The notes: a model not told the origin generated them from the sequence alone. A stretch of 64,000 nt of DNA from Bacillus sp. FJAT-29790 (GCF_019039215.1 NZ_JAHNZZ010000001.1:2662187-2726186), one strand, 5' to 3'; shown: positions 15,742 through 24,752, numbered from the stretch's first letter. Numbers and translations are program-made.

Positions 15742-15796
15742 TTTTTCTATAGTAAAATCATCCTGAAAATATGGATTTTTTGTGAACATATTCACA
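15742..15796 (-). promoter_or_regulatory. Fnr-type site and putative promoter of the ccm-nrf operon
   Basis: A perfect palindrome TGTGA-ACATAT-TCACA at 15781-15796 fits the Fnr/Crp-family consensus TGTGA-N6-TCACA used by B. subtilis Fnr. On the minus strand a -10-like TACTAT lies at 15754-15749, putting a start point near 15742, about 46 bp from the centre of the palindrome; an activator position (near -41.5) is therefore plausible but not exact. The first gene begins at 15706. Confidence 0.75.
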
Positions 15797-15895
15797 TGTT
15801 TTCTTCTGATGAGGAATACATCACCATTTGGGATGAAGAATGAATTTTTTTAAAACTGCCTACCTTATTTAAACCATTTTAGAAGAGGTTACTTC

Positions 15896-15911
15896 TGTGA
15901 CCAAATTCACA
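15896..15911. promoter_or_regulatory. Second Fnr-type palindrome
   Basis: TGTGA-CCAAAT-TCACA, again perfect in both half-sites, lies 115 bp (about 11 helical turns) upstream of the first site. A further half-site TTTGTGAACGTTAGG occurs at about 15936. The rest of the 15707-16203 gap holds no gene. Confidence 0.7.
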
Positions 15912-16039
15912 GTTCTTCTGTTAGATCTTTACTACTTTGTGAACGTTAGGAAATTGGAGTGTTAACTTTATCAAAGAAGGTAAAAGGATGTTAGATTCCC
16001 TATTTACTGACTTTCTTTGATAATTCATTTATCCTAAAA

Positions 16040-16072
16040 CAGAAAATCCGCCGCCAATTAATTGGCAGCGGA
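16040..16072 (-). terminator. Terminator downstream of cyuA
   Basis: On the minus strand TCCGCTGCCAATTAATTGGC and GGCGGA form a near-perfect self-complementary stem (one G-T pair) followed by TTTTCTGTTTT. It separates cyuA from the ccm-nrf operon. Confidence 0.75.
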
Positions 16073-16203
16073 CAACTTACAACAACAGTTATTAAACTTG
16101 TATAGGAGTATATTTACCTTTTAAAAAAGCCGTTTCTCAAAATCTTACCCATATTGGATAAGAGATGCTTCAGTGAATATCTTTAATGAATCAGCTTATC
16201 TGG

Positions 16204-17478
16204 TTATTTCTCAAGCATTAATTTTAAAATCAATTCATCTGTCTGCCGTGTTCCTTCATTCCCTAGCTTACAAAAGCTTTCAATGCTTTTTTCCACGTCA
16301 TCATGAATAAATCCATCAGTGGAGCTGATTTCTTGAGCGTTCAGTGCTAGTAGAGCTGATTGGACAGCGACATTGGAACATGTCGAGACCTTCATGGCAC
16401 AGCCGGCCTTTGCGCCGTCGCAGATCATTCCGGATACATTACCTATTGTATTTTGGACGGCCGCTTTAACTTGCTGAAGATTTCCATCAAGCAAATAGAC
16501 TATTGCTGCACTCGATCCCATTCCAGCTGCAGTCACGCCACATAAAGCGGAGAGCCGGCCAAATTTAGATTTGATATGGATTGTAATTAAATGACTTAAT
16601 GCAACAGCACGAATCATTGATTCCTCCGGTACTTGCAACTTCTCCGCTACTGCCACTACAGGTAAGGTCACTGCAATTCCTTGATTTCCACTTCCAGTAT
16701 TGGCTATAACCGGAAGTGTCGAACCTGCCATCCTTGCATCTGAACCTGCTGCAGCAAGGGACATGGCGGCAGTGGCCAAGTCATCTGATAAAAGACCCTT
16801 TTTCACATTTTCTTGCAGGGTTTTTCCAACATTTAGACCATAGTTTCCAGAAAGCCCTTCTTTCCCAATTACCCGGTTTAATTCAATACTCTTTTTTACG
16901 ATTGCCAAATCCTTAAGATCTACCTGTACAACCCACTCGTAAATTTGGTCAATGGATAGATCTTCTATCTCTTCTTCATCTGTTTGAATGCCAATATTCT
17001 CGCATCCACCTCGGAATACAGCTTTGCCATCGACTTCAATTAACGTGATATTACTATGATTATCAGAGATTACTACTCTAGAAATCTGCTGATCTGTTTG
17101 AATAATGACTTCAATATAAAGTCTCTTCGGCGTTTCCGCTTGACTAGCTGTAACCTTCCCATCCTCAATAAGCTCTAAGGCCGACAGCTCGTCTTCCTTT
17201 GTAAGCCCATCTAATACTTCAAGTTTTTTCTCCGGATCCCCAGCAACAGCCCCAAGAGCTGCAGCAAAATCGAGACCTTTGGCTGACATCCCAGGAATAC
17301 CCACTGACTTTGCATTTTTGATGATATTCCCGCTTGCTTTTACACTTATCTCTTTTATATTTCCATTCACATGGCTTTTCGCTGTCGCCGCGGCTAAGGC
17401 AATCGCTACCGGTTCAGTGCAACCAAGTGCCACAACCAATTCTCTTTCTAAAATAGTTAAGATCTTTTGACCCTTCAT
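16204..17478 (-). CDS. cyuA: L-cysteine desulfidase (UPF0597/CyuA)
   Basis: A 424-residue protein of the UPF0597 (YhaM/CyuA) family, related to the L-serine dehydratase alpha chain. It splits L-cysteine into pyruvate, ammonia and sulfide using a 4Fe-4S cluster, in the cytoplasm. Candidate cluster cysteines occur at LGCTEPVA (Cys20), LCGVTAAG (about 313) and MICDGAKAGCAMKVSTC (about 350-366); TGSGNQG at about 261 is a conserved family loop. ATG start with AAGGTGGGTGGG upstream. It is a single gene with its own terminator. L-serine dehydratase activity is the alternative. Related enzymes are oxygen-sensitive, which suits an organism able to respire anaerobically. Confidence 0.85.
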   Translation of the reverse strand: MKGQKILTILERELVVALGCTEPVAIALAAATAKSHVNGNIKEISVKASGNIIKNAKSVGIPGMSAKGLDFAAALGAVAGDPEKKLEVLDGLTKEDELSALELIEDGKVTASQAETPKRLYIEVIIQTDQQISRVVISDNHSNITLIEVDGKAVFRGGCENIGIQTDEEEIEDLSIDQIYEWVVQVDLKDLAIVKKSIELNRVIGKEGLSGNYGLNVGKTLQENVKKGLLSDDLATAAMSLAAAGSDARMAGSTLPVIANTGSGNQGIAVTLPVVAVAEKLQVPEESMIRAVALSHLITIHIKSKFGRLSALCGVTAAGMGSSAAIVYLLDGNLQQVKAAVQNTIGNVSGMICDGAKAGCAMKVSTCSNVAVQSALLALNAQEISSTDGFIHDDVEKSIESFCKLGNEGTRQTDELILKLMLEK

Positions 17479-17573
17479 TGTTTCCCACCCACCTTTTGTA
17501 ACATAAATAATAACAGAAAAAATGAAAGATTCTATGGGAAATTTTCCAAAAAGATGAAGAAATTTAAAGAATG

Positions 17574-17602
17574 AAAAAACCCCAATGCTTGTGCATCAGG
17601 GC
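17574..17602 (-). terminator. Probable terminator after the small lysine-rich gene
   Basis: Minus strand CCCTGATGC-ACAA-GCATTGGGG followed by six T, with two non-Watson-Crick positions in the stem. Confidence 0.55.
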
Positions 17603-17617
17603 CTTAATTAGATTAAC

Positions 17618-17782
17618 TTATTCTGGATGGAATTTCGATTTAACCGGCTGGCCGCCTCGGTTTTCATACTTTTTCTTTGCTTGTTTGACCAAATCAACAT
17701 CTTGTCCTAGTTCGATATCGTTACTATTGATGCCATTCCGGGTTTTCTGTTCCGGGTTATTTTGTTTCGAGCGCTTTTTCAA
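17618..17782 (-). CDS. Small lysine/asparagine-rich hydrophilic protein
   Basis: A 54-residue protein, not recognised. The start is taken as TTG 17782 because AAGGAG (17796-17791) lies 8 nt upstream; a GTG at 17791 overlaps that site. The protein is highly charged, without a hydrophobic segment (starts KKRSKQNNPEQ, ends VKSKFHPE), and resembles small spore-core proteins in composition only. It begins just beyond the ytzH stop, so the two are probably cotranscribed, and it has its own terminator. Confidence 0.55.
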   Translation of the reverse strand: MKKRSKQNNPEQKTRNGINSNDIELGQDVDLVKQAKKKYENRGGQPVKSKFHPE

Positions 17783-17794
17783 TTCGTTCACTCC

Positions 17795-18058
17795 TTAGTG
17801 CGGAAGAGTAATCATTTGGTTTTGAAGTTGTTGCAGCTGAAGCCTCATTCGATGGAGCTGCTCCCGCTGTTCTGAATTCGCGCTGTGTGCAAGCTTCGCT
17901 AAATCATTATAAGCATCTTCAAGGGATTGAAGTGCATTTGTATAGCCAATATCATTGTAATGCTCCTGAGTTCTTCCTTCTTCAAGTTGGTCATTTGCAA
18001 AGTTTAACGCGTCCTGACATTGCTGGAGAAGTGCATTAACAGAATCACGGGTTGCCAT
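17795..18058 (-). CDS. ytzH: YtzH-like protein
   Basis: An 87-residue soluble, all-helical protein of the Bacillus YtzH family, function unknown. It has heptad-like leucine and glutamine spacing at both ends (VNALLQQCQDALNFANDQL; LHRMRLQLQQLQNQM). ATG 18058 has AGGAGGGG 5 nt upstream, and an ATG one codon earlier is too close. It is divergent from ytqA. Identification rests on family resemblance. Confidence 0.7.
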   Translation of the reverse strand: MATRDSVNALLQQCQDALNFANDQLEEGRTQEHYNDIGYTNALQSLEDAYNDLAKLAHSANSEQREQLHRMRLQLQQLQNQMITLPH

Positions 18059-18352
18059 CATATCCCCTCCTGATCAGAATGGGTAGAAGCATAGTGCTTC
18101 ATGAATTAGTTTGTTCATTTTTCTTTTTTCTTATCTAGACAAATTGCTGGCAATTTAAAAAATAAATCGGAAACTCACATTCCAGGCATAGATAAAAATT
18201 TCAGCCGATTTCCCTAATTTATCGGCTAACGCCAATTTTGATCGATAAAACTTGAAACAATTACATTTGGATAACATTCTCACTTCATGTTAAAATTATT
18301 TTTTACGGCATTTTTTTTGAGATTTACAATGATAATAAAAGGAGATACTGAT
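18059..18352. other. Divergent ytzH/ytqA intergenic region
   Basis: A 294-bp non-coding region with two divergent promoters expected. Around 18200-18250 it holds degenerate CGATTT/TTATCGG/GATCGATAA words reminiscent of the GGCCGATA arrays elsewhere, without a clean period. No gene is visible. Confidence 0.4.
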
Positions 18353-19318
18353 ATGATTCAGAACAACCCTTTCCCATTTGCATCTGATGATAAACGTTAC
18401 CATACATGGAATTTCCATTTACGAAATGAATTCGGCCATAAAGTTTTTAAAATCGCTCTTGATGGCGGCTTTGATTGCCCAAACCGGGACGGCACGGTTG
18501 CCCATGGAGGCTGTACATTTTGCAGCGCTGCTGGTTCAGGTGATTTCGCCGGAAACCGTGCGGACGATCTGGAAACACAATTTAATGAAATAAAAGAAAA
18601 AATGCATCATAAATGGAAAGACGGCAAATATATGGCGTATTTTCAAGCCTTTACGAATACACATGCCCCTGTCGAAGTACTTAGGGAAATGTACGAAAAA
18701 GTCTTGAGCCAAGAAGGTGTTGTTGGTCTTTCGATTGCAACAAGGCCTGACTGTCTTCCGGATGATGTTGTTGAGTATTTGGCTGAGCTTAATCAGAGAA
18801 CCTACTTATGGGTTGAGCTTGGACTACAAACGATTCATGAAAGAACGGCCCTTCTTATTAATCGCGCTCATGATTATGAATGCTATGTCGAAGGGGTAAA
18901 CAAACTTAGAAAACACGGAATTCGTGTTTGTTCCCATATTATCAATGGGCTTCCCTTAGAATCACCTGAAATGATGATGGAAACTGCAAGAGAAGTTGCG
19001 AAATTAGATGTTCAGGGAATCAAAATCCATCTCCTTCATCTTTTAAAAGGAACACCGATGGTAAAGCAATATGAAAAAGGAATGCTCGAGTTCTTATCCT
19101 TAGAAAACTATGTAAGCCTAGTTTGTGACCAATTAGAAATTTTACCCCCGGAAATGATTATTCACCGTATTACTGGCGATGGGCCAATTGAATTGATGGT
19201 CGGCCCAATGTGGAGTGTGAATAAATGGGAAGTTCTTAATGCGATTGATGCAGAACTGAAACGCCGGAACAGCTGGCAAGGGAAATTTTATTCTAGTCAA
19301 TTGGAGGAAATGGCATGA
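18353..19318 (+). CDS. ytqA: Radical SAM protein YtqA
   Basis: A 321-residue radical SAM enzyme of the YhcC/YtqA family (TIGR01212). The start is ATG 18353 behind AAAGGAGATACTGAT; the frame is open upstream but starts in non-coding sequence. The 4Fe-4S signature appears as CPNRDGTVAHGGCTFCSAAG, in which the cysteines are spaced more widely than the usual CxxxCxxC, as is normal for this subfamily. Further motifs are WVELGLQT and HIINGLPLE. The function is not settled; the family is thought to act on RNA or a related substrate. It overlaps ytqB by 4 bp (ATGA), an arrangement kept in B. subtilis. Confidence 0.9.
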   Translation: MIQNNPFPFASDDKRYHTWNFHLRNEFGHKVFKIALDGGFDCPNRDGTVAHGGCTFCSAAGSGDFAGNRADDLETQFNEIKEKMHHKWKDGKYMAYFQAFTNTHAPVEVLREMYEKVLSQEGVVGLSIATRPDCLPDDVVEYLAELNQRTYLWVELGLQTIHERTALLINRAHDYECYVEGVNKLRKHGIRVCSHIINGLPLESPEMMMETAREVAKLDVQGIKIHLLHLLKGTPMVKQYEKGMLEFLSLENYVSLVCDQLEILPPEMIIHRITGDGPIELMVGPMWSVNKWEVLNAIDAELKRRNSWQGKFYSSQLEEMA

Positions 19319-19887
19319 AGCTCGAAAGAATTCTGCCTTTTGCCCGACAATTACTTGAAAAAGCAGTCTCTCAAGGGGATATCGTAGTCGATGCCACGAT
19401 GGGAAATGGGCATGACACCTTATTTTTTGCTCATTTAACTGGACAGTCTGGCATGGTGTACGGCTTTGATATCCAGGAAGAGGCTGTTCTCAAAACCCAA
19501 AAACGCCTTGCAGAAAATGGCCTTTCCGATCGTGTCACACTATTTCATAAAGGGCATGAGCATATTCTAGCCAGCATCCCACCGATCCACCATGGGAAAA
19601 TAACAGCGGCGATTTTTAATTTAGGCTATTTGCCTGGTAGTGACAAAGCAATCGTGACGATGCCTGCAACAACGATTTCTGCTATTGAGCAGCTGCTAGA
19701 AATAATGGCGCCGGAAGGAATCATTGTGTTAGTTATTTATCATGGACATGAGGAAGGTGCTGTCGAAAGGGATAAACTTCTTCAATATGTAAAACAATTA
19801 GACCAAAAAGCAGTTCATGTTCTTCAATACCAATTTATTAACCAACAAAACAATCCGCCGTTTATTGTCGCGATTGAAAAAAGGTAG
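19315..19887 (+). CDS. ytqB: SAM-dependent methyltransferase YtqB
   Basis: A 190-residue Rossmann-fold methyltransferase. The SAM-binding motif I is VVDATMGNGHDTLFFA (about 22-37), followed by VYGFDIQEEAV (motif II) and AAIFNLGYLPGSDKAI, which fits the rRNA adenine/YtqB family. B. subtilis YtqB has been studied structurally as a SAM methyltransferase, possibly acting on tRNA. Translationally coupled to ytqA. Confidence 0.88.
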   Translation: MKLERILPFARQLLEKAVSQGDIVVDATMGNGHDTLFFAHLTGQSGMVYGFDIQEEAVLKTQKRLAENGLSDRVTLFHKGHEHILASIPPIHHGKITAAIFNLGYLPGSDKAIVTMPATTISAIEQLLEIMAPEGIIVLVIYHGHEEGAVERDKLLQYVKQLDQKAVHVLQYQFINQQNNPPFIVAIEKR

Positions 19888-19910
19888 CATAGTTAGCGAA
19901 TATTGAAAAA

Positions 19911-20030
19911 GTGGCCGATATATCCGAATAGTGGCTGATATATTCGAATAGTGGCCGATATATTCGAATAGTGGCCGATATATTCGAATAGTGGCTGATA
20001 TATTCGAATAGTGGCCGATAATTTAATATT
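19911..20030. repeat. Tandem 20-bp GGCCGATA array (six units)
   Basis: Six head-to-tail units of exactly 20 bp begin at 19911, 19931, 19951, 19971, 19991 and 20011, unit GTGGCCGATATATTCGAATA with rare C/T changes (GGCT for GGCC); the last unit diverges after GTGGCCGATA. Each unit includes the palindrome TATTCGAATA. The 20-bp phase keeps every copy on about the same helix face. Short frames running through it are repeat-derived and not genes. Confidence 0.9.
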
Positions 20031-20043
20031 ACCTGATACTTTA

Positions 20044-20080
20044 CAAGCAAAAAGCCTGCGGTTCGCAGGCTTTTTGCTTG
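20044..20080. terminator. Perfect bidirectional terminator between ytqB and ytpB
   Basis: CAAGCAAAAAGCCTGCG and CGCAGGCTTTTTGCTTG form a perfect 17-bp stem with a 3-nt loop, with T-runs on both strands. It serves convergent ytqB (+) and ytpB (-). Confidence 0.9.
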
Positions 20081-20092
20081 TACATTTCAATC

Positions 20093-21187
20093 CTATCTCA
20101 CTAATGCTCTAAAAATACTCGCTGGAATCCACTTTTGCATTGTCCGGTAGGCCCTGCCATTCATATAAAAGAAAAAACTGATCATGCCTCCGGTTTTTAT
20201 CATACTTTTTGCTAGCTTCCGTACATTTTTCTGTTTTCTTACTTTTTCATCAGATAAATAAATACCGAGTAGCCCGCGGTTTATCAATTGATGGAACCGT
20301 CTATGCGGAAGTCGCTCCGTATGCTTGTCCGCCTCCGAAACAAAGTGCTTCAGTCGATCAAATAGCTTCTCTTCATTTTCATAATAAAAGCAAAAATTCA
20401 AATCGCCGCCAGCACGATCCTCTTCTTGATCAATCAAATAATCCAATAATATATGCAAGCCCTGTATGTAAGGAAAATAGCCATTGCGAATTTTTTCGGC
20501 ATAGCCCTTCTTAAAATCATCCCTCATTGCGTATGATATCAGGCAAAAAATGCCTAAAGTCGAACCGGAACAAGCTGAAAATTCATACCATTCCATTTCC
20601 GGGATTTGTTCCTTATATTCCTGGAACCAATCCTGAAGCCTTGGTACCCGCTCTTCTACCTTCACATGCTTGTGAATTTGCAAATCACAATAGTAGCGGC
20701 ATAATTCCAATAAATAGCCCTTGATTTCCCCGTAATCTCCCATTTCGGACAGAACATTCCTGCAAGTTGCGGCGAGGTCGGTCAAGTAGTTTCCATCATC
20801 CTGTTCCATCCGGAATCGATAATAATTTTTCGGGACTGCATCAATTGTTAATGCATCTGCCATCGACTCATGCAAGGCTGCAAAATCATCAGGATCCAGC
20901 GAAGTACTGCGATCGCAAAGATTGTCCAGGTAATCACTGATCGTCTGATACGCAACGATGAACTTTATGGCCTCTGAATATTTTTCTTTCGCCATTAACG
21001 CCATAATTGCACCGCCTTCACAATGAAAGGTCTTATGTTGAATGCTTGCTAGAGCCTGTTTTCTCAGCTCTTGATCTGGAATCGCTTCTGCTCGCATCTT
21101 CCAATAAGCTAACTCCCGATGAACTGCAGGCAGAATTTTCCGATATACATTGGACATCAAACTGATTGGCATTGAAGGAACACTCAT
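20093..21187 (-). CDS. ytpB: Tetraprenyl-beta-curcumene synthase YtpB
   Basis: A 364-residue soluble protein of the DUF2600/YtpB family, which in B. subtilis cyclises tetraprenyl diphosphate to tetraprenyl-beta-curcumene for C35 sesquarterpenes. An Asp-rich region (YLDNLCDRSTSLDPDDFAAL, about 86-105) and LLDYLIDQEEDRAGGD further on are candidate metal-diphosphate sites. No membrane segment. It is followed by ytpA on the same strand upstream (54-bp gap), as in B. subtilis. Confidence 0.9.
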   Translation of the reverse strand: MSVPSMPISLMSNVYRKILPAVHRELAYWKMRAEAIPDQELRKQALASIQHKTFHCEGGAIMALMAKEKYSEAIKFIVAYQTISDYLDNLCDRSTSLDPDDFAALHESMADALTIDAVPKNYYRFRMEQDDGNYLTDLAATCRNVLSEMGDYGEIKGYLLELCRYYCDLQIHKHVKVEERVPRLQDWFQEYKEQIPEMEWYEFSACSGSTLGIFCLISYAMRDDFKKGYAEKIRNGYFPYIQGLHILLDYLIDQEEDRAGGDLNFCFYYENEEKLFDRLKHFVSEADKHTERLPHRRFHQLINRGLLGIYLSDEKVRKQKNVRKLAKSMIKTGGMISFFFYMNGRAYRTMQKWIPASIFRALVR

Positions 21188-21241
21188 ATTCCCACCCCCT
21201 TAAGAAAAGCTTAAGCGCTATTCATAAAAGCTTTTACTTGC

Positions 21242-22048
21242 TTACTTTTCATTATGACCAAGCGCTTTTAATTGGCTATCAACGAAGTCCTTCGCGTACT
21301 CAAATACGTCATCACGTTCCGGTTCATTAAAGATTTCATGATAGCATTTTGGCCACTCTTTAAAACGTTTTTCAGAAAAAGGCGCCTGGTTAAACCAATC
21401 GCTGACTGTTATTTTATTAACAATCTTATCATCTCCCCCCTGCATAACGAGCAGCGGGACATCTTGAATTTTATTGAGATTAGCAAATCCAAGCTTAATC
21501 GCCTTCACTATTTCACGATACCATCTAATAGACACTTTCGTTACATATAAGGTGTCATTTGAGTCAGCATCCCGAACATCTTTATTTCGTGTTGCCATAT
21601 CTACTGAAATTCCTGATTTCATTCTTAAACTGGGCATAACAATATTTAACCCGAGTGAAATAATATCCAAAACCTTCGAAGGGGATGCTGCTAATCCTAG
21701 ACATGGGGATGAAAGGATGACGCCCTTGAGGTTCAATCTTTCCTCCTGCAGCAAGCGAATGGCGATCAGCCCTCCCATACTATGCCCTAGAAGAAAAACA
21801 GGTAAATCAAATTGGTAGGCAGCTTGTATCCAATCTTTCACTTCAAAAATATACTCATCAAAAGCATCGATATGGCCCCTTCTCGACCTTGTAGTCATCC
21901 CTTGGCCCGGAAGATCTCCCATAATGACATGAAAGCCTGATAACCGCCACATTTCAATCAGCCAGCCATAGCGGCGATGATGCTCCATCGCACCATGTAT
22001 TATCACAATGACTGCTTTAGCTTCTCCTTCAGCTTCCCATTTCCACAT
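21242..22048 (-). CDS. ytpA: Lysophospholipase-type alpha/beta hydrolase YtpA
   Basis: A 268-residue serine hydrolase of the monoglyceride lipase/YtpA family. The likely start is ATG 22048 (MWKWEAEGE) after GGGGGAAGGACT; the longer frame adds 40 hydrophobic residues with no ribosome binding site. The catalytic serine is in LLGHSMGGLIAIRL, a His-Gly pair in VIIHGAMEHHRRYGW forms the oxyanion-side motif, and the late histidine is in CYHEIFNEPERDDV. In B. subtilis YtpA makes the lysophospholipid antibiotic bacilysocin. Upstream of ytpB in the same direction. Confidence 0.88.
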   Translation of the reverse strand: MWKWEAEGEAKAVIVIIHGAMEHHRRYGWLIEMWRLSGFHVIMGDLPGQGMTTRSRRGHIDAFDEYIFEVKDWIQAAYQFDLPVFLLGHSMGGLIAIRLLQEERLNLKGVILSSPCLGLAASPSKVLDIISLGLNIVMPSLRMKSGISVDMATRNKDVRDADSNDTLYVTKVSIRWYREIVKAIKLGFANLNKIQDVPLLVMQGGDDKIVNKITVSDWFNQAPFSEKRFKEWPKCYHEIFNEPERDDVFEYAKDFVDSQLKALGHNEK

Positions 22049-22494
22049 AGTCCTTCCCCCAAACCTTTGAATTGACACAAACAATATGCCTACTATACCA
22101 AAATTTAATATGAATATTAATTTAATTTCAACAAAACCACACAATAAAGCGAATGTGAGCGTAGCCAAGAGATATAAAATTTTTAAATCATTATCATTTA
22201 TTTGCCAATGTAATTAGCTAGACTCTCTAATTTAAACGCAGCTCTGCCCTTTTTCTTTGTATTTAAATTATAGCTTAGAAGCTGCATTTAATCACATTAA
22301 AGTATTAACAACAATAGAGGTTTTTACCTCATACTCATTTTTAATGAAAAGCCTTATCCATGCATATTCCGGGTGCATCCCTCCTTATTCCTAAAAGAAT
22401 CGGTGCCAGTTAGCCTTTGATCATTGTCTATACCCCTGATTTCTGGCTTCTATGGTAAACTATTTAGGATACTTTTTTTAAAGGAGAGTGTAAA
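22049..22494. other. Divergent ytpA/ytoA intergenic region
   Basis: A 446-bp non-coding region, AT-rich. It carries the two promoters; TTCTATGGTAAACT at about 22449 is a possible -10 region for ytoA. I see no gene, repeat or riboswitch. Confidence 0.4.
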
Positions 22495-23004
22495 ATGATC
22501 TACCCATATAAAGGAAAAACGCCTAAAATAGCTGAATCGGCATTTATTGCAGATTACGTAACGATTTCAGGGGATGTCGAAATCGGAGATGAATCAAGTG
22601 TGTGGTTCAACACGGTCATAAGAGGAGATATCGCCCCTACGATTATCGGAAAAAGAGTAAATATTCAAGATAATTCGGTCCTTCACCAAAGCCCGAATAA
22701 TCCTCTCATTCTTGAAGATGAGGTCTCAGTGGGCCATCAAGTCATTCTACATAGCTGCATCATCCGCCGTAAGGCTCTTATTGGCATGGGCACGATCATC
22801 CTAGATCAAGCAGAAATAGGTGAGGGAGCATTCATCGGTGCTGGCAGCCTTGTTCCTCAAGGTAAAAAAATACCGCCGAATACGCTCGCTTTTGGTAGAC
22901 CCGCAAAGGTTATCCGAAAATTAACTCCTGAAGATATTCAAGAGAGGGAACGGATAAGCAAGGAATATACGGAAAGAGGCCAGTATTATAAGTCATTAAA
23001 ATAA
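22495..23004 (+). CDS. ytoA: Gamma-carbonic-anhydrase-like hexapeptide protein YtoA
   Basis: A 169-residue left-handed parallel beta-helix protein. The hexapeptide coils carry the three histidines typical of the gamma carbonic anhydrase fold: VLHQSPN, VGHQ and ILHSC (about 64, 82, 87). A C-terminal helix follows (LTPEDIQERERISKEYTERG). ATG follows AAAGGAGAGTGTAAA. Members may be zinc or iron carbonic anhydrases or have other functions (PaaY, CaiE). It sits between ytpA and metK as in B. subtilis. Confidence 0.88.
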   Translation: MIYPYKGKTPKIAESAFIADYVTISGDVEIGDESSVWFNTVIRGDIAPTIIGKRVNIQDNSVLHQSPNNPLILEDEVSVGHQVILHSCIIRRKALIGMGTIILDQAEIGEGAFIGAGSLVPQGKKIPPNTLAFGRPAKVIRKLTPEDIQERERISKEYTERGQYYKSLK

Positions 23005-23137
23005 GGAAAGCATTTTTGTGCTTAATCAGATCGTTACCTTACTTTTCCCAAGGAATGACAATTCTAATCCCTTTCCAATTTTGCTAACGCTATTTGCGAT
23101 ATAATTGATAAAAATAGGGTATCAACGAAATTAGCAA

Positions 23138-23180
23138 AATAAAAACAGGAGCTGCACATAAATAGCAGCTCCCGTTTTCG
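23138..23180 (-). terminator. metK terminator
   Basis: On the minus strand GGAGCTGC-TATTTATGT-GCAGCTCC followed by TGTTTTTATTTTG, directly after the metK stop. Confidence 0.85.
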
Positions 23181-23188
23181 TTATTGAA

Positions 23189-24391
23189 TTATTTTTGTAA
23201 TGCTTCAGTGCGTAAAGTATCTGCTTTATCCGTACGCTCCCAAGGAAGATCAATATCCGTACGGCCAAAGTGTCCATAAGCAGCCGTTTGTTTGTAGATC
23301 GGACGACGTAGGTTAAGCATATTGATGATCCCAGCTGGACGAAGATCAAAGTTGTTACGAACAACGTTAACTAAAATATCTTCGTCTACCTTTCCTGTAC
23401 CGAAAGTCTCGATTGCGATCGAAACAGGTTGTGCCACACCAATAGCATAAGCAAGCTGAACTTCTACTTTGTCAGCTAAACCAGCAGCCACGATGTTTTT
23501 CGCAACATAACGGGCTGCATAGGCAGCAGAACGGTCAACCTTTGTAGGATCCTTACCAGAGAAAGCACCACCGCCATGACGGGCGTAACCGCCGTAAGTA
23601 TCAACGATGATTTTGCGCCCTGTTAGACCAGCATCACCTTGAGGCCCACCGATAACAAAACGACCTGTTGGGTTAATAAAATACTTTGTATTTTCATCGA
23701 TTAGTTCACTTGGAACAACCGGGTTAATGACATATTCTTTTAGATTGCGCTGAATTTGCTCCAGGCTGATTTCCGGATGATGCTGAGTGGAAATAACAAT
23801 CGTATCAATTCGAACCGGCTTGTTATTTTCATCATATTCAACCGTTACCTGTGTTTTTCCATCTGGGCGAAGGTAAGGAAGAATTTCTTCTTTACGGACT
23901 TCTGTTAATCGACGAGCTAATTTATGGGCTAATGAAATTGGAAGTGGCATTAGTTCTTTTGTTTCATTGCAGGCAAACCCGAACATTAACCCTTGGTCTC
24001 CGGCACCGATTGCCTCGATTTCTTCTTCTGTCATTTGACCTTCTCGTGCTTCTAAAGCTTGGTCAACTCCCATCGCGATATCAGCAGACTGCTCATCAAT
24101 CGAAGTTAAAACCGAGCAAGTTTCAGAATCGAAACCATATTTCGCACGCGTGTAACCAATTTCTTTCACCGTCTCACGAACGATCTTTGGAATATCTACA
24201 TATGTAGATGTAGTAATTTCTCCTGCAACTAAAACAAGCCCAGTCGTTACAGAAGTTTCAGCAGCAACGCGGGCATTCGCATCTTTCGCTAAAATTGCAT
24301 CTAAAATAGCATCAGAAATTTGGTCACAAATTTTATCCGGATGACCTTCAGTAACTGATTCAGAAGTAAACAAACGACGTTTTGTTGACAT
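23189..24391 (-). CDS. metK: S-adenosylmethionine synthase
   Basis: A 400-residue methionine adenosyltransferase making SAM from ATP and methionine. Signatures present are [20 protein letters not shown] (ATP/metal site), [32 protein letters not shown] and [19 protein letters not shown], plus the C-terminal GHFGR. Full family length. Its mRNA leader carries a SAM-I riboswitch (24572-24752), giving feedback by its product. Genes ytoA and pckA flank it in the B. subtilis order. Confidence 0.98.
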   Translation of the reverse strand: MSTKRRLFTSESVTEGHPDKICDQISDAILDAILAKDANARVAAETSVTTGLVLVAGEITTSTYVDIPKIVRETVKEIGYTRAKYGFDSETCSVLTSIDEQSADIAMGVDQALEAREGQMTEEEIEAIGAGDQGLMFGFACNETKELMPLPISLAHKLARRLTEVRKEEILPYLRPDGKTQVTVEYDENNKPVRIDTIVISTQHHPEISLEQIQRNLKEYVINPVVPSELIDENTKYFINPTGRFVIGGPQGDAGLTGRKIIVDTYGGYARHGGGAFSGKDPTKVDRSAAYAARYVAKNIVAAGLADKVEVQLAYAIGVAQPVSIAIETFGTGKVDEDILVNVVRNNFDLRPAGIINMLNLRRPIYKQTAAYGHFGRTDIDLPWERTDKADTLRTEALQK

Positions 24392-24571
24392 CTGACTTCC
24401 TCCTTATTTATAAGATTACTTTTCCCAAAGGTAATCTTTATTGATACGGTACTCATTCCCTAAGTAGTATGAAATAAACATGATGTTTTTAGTCACCAGA
24501 CCCATTTGATCTGCTGGAGATTAAAACTCTCATAGATAGTACATTCCAAAAGCCGTCCATCAAAATGCACA

Positions 24572-24752
24572 AACAAAAAACCTTTCCTAATGTGAAAAGG
24601 TTGAAAGCAAATCGATTCGCGCCTTTCACTCTTATCGTTCAAGGAATTAAATCCTTGCGTCAGGTTAGCACCTTTGCTCCCAAAAAAGCAGTAGCAGGTT
24701 GCTGGGTTTCATAGGGCCTGTCCCTCCACCAGCTCGGGATAAGAGAGTATCC
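24572..24752 (-). ncRNA. SAM-I (S-box) riboswitch of metK
   Basis: On the minus strand the aptamer begins at P1 CTCTTATC (about 24748) and includes GAGCTGGTGGAGGGAC, GGCCCTATGAAACCCAGCAA and GCTAACCTG, the hallmark S-box blocks, and ends at GATAAGAG (about 24629) which closes P1. Downstream, AACCTTTTCACATTAGGAAA-type arms (24574-24602) form the terminator AACCTTT...AAAGGTTTTTTG. SAM binding should favour this terminator and switch metK off. Confidence 0.95.

Noticed and set aside
19862..20090. Two short minus-strand reading frames with YRPLFEYISHYS-like repeats
   Set aside because: They are translations of the 20-bp tandem array and have no ribosome binding site.
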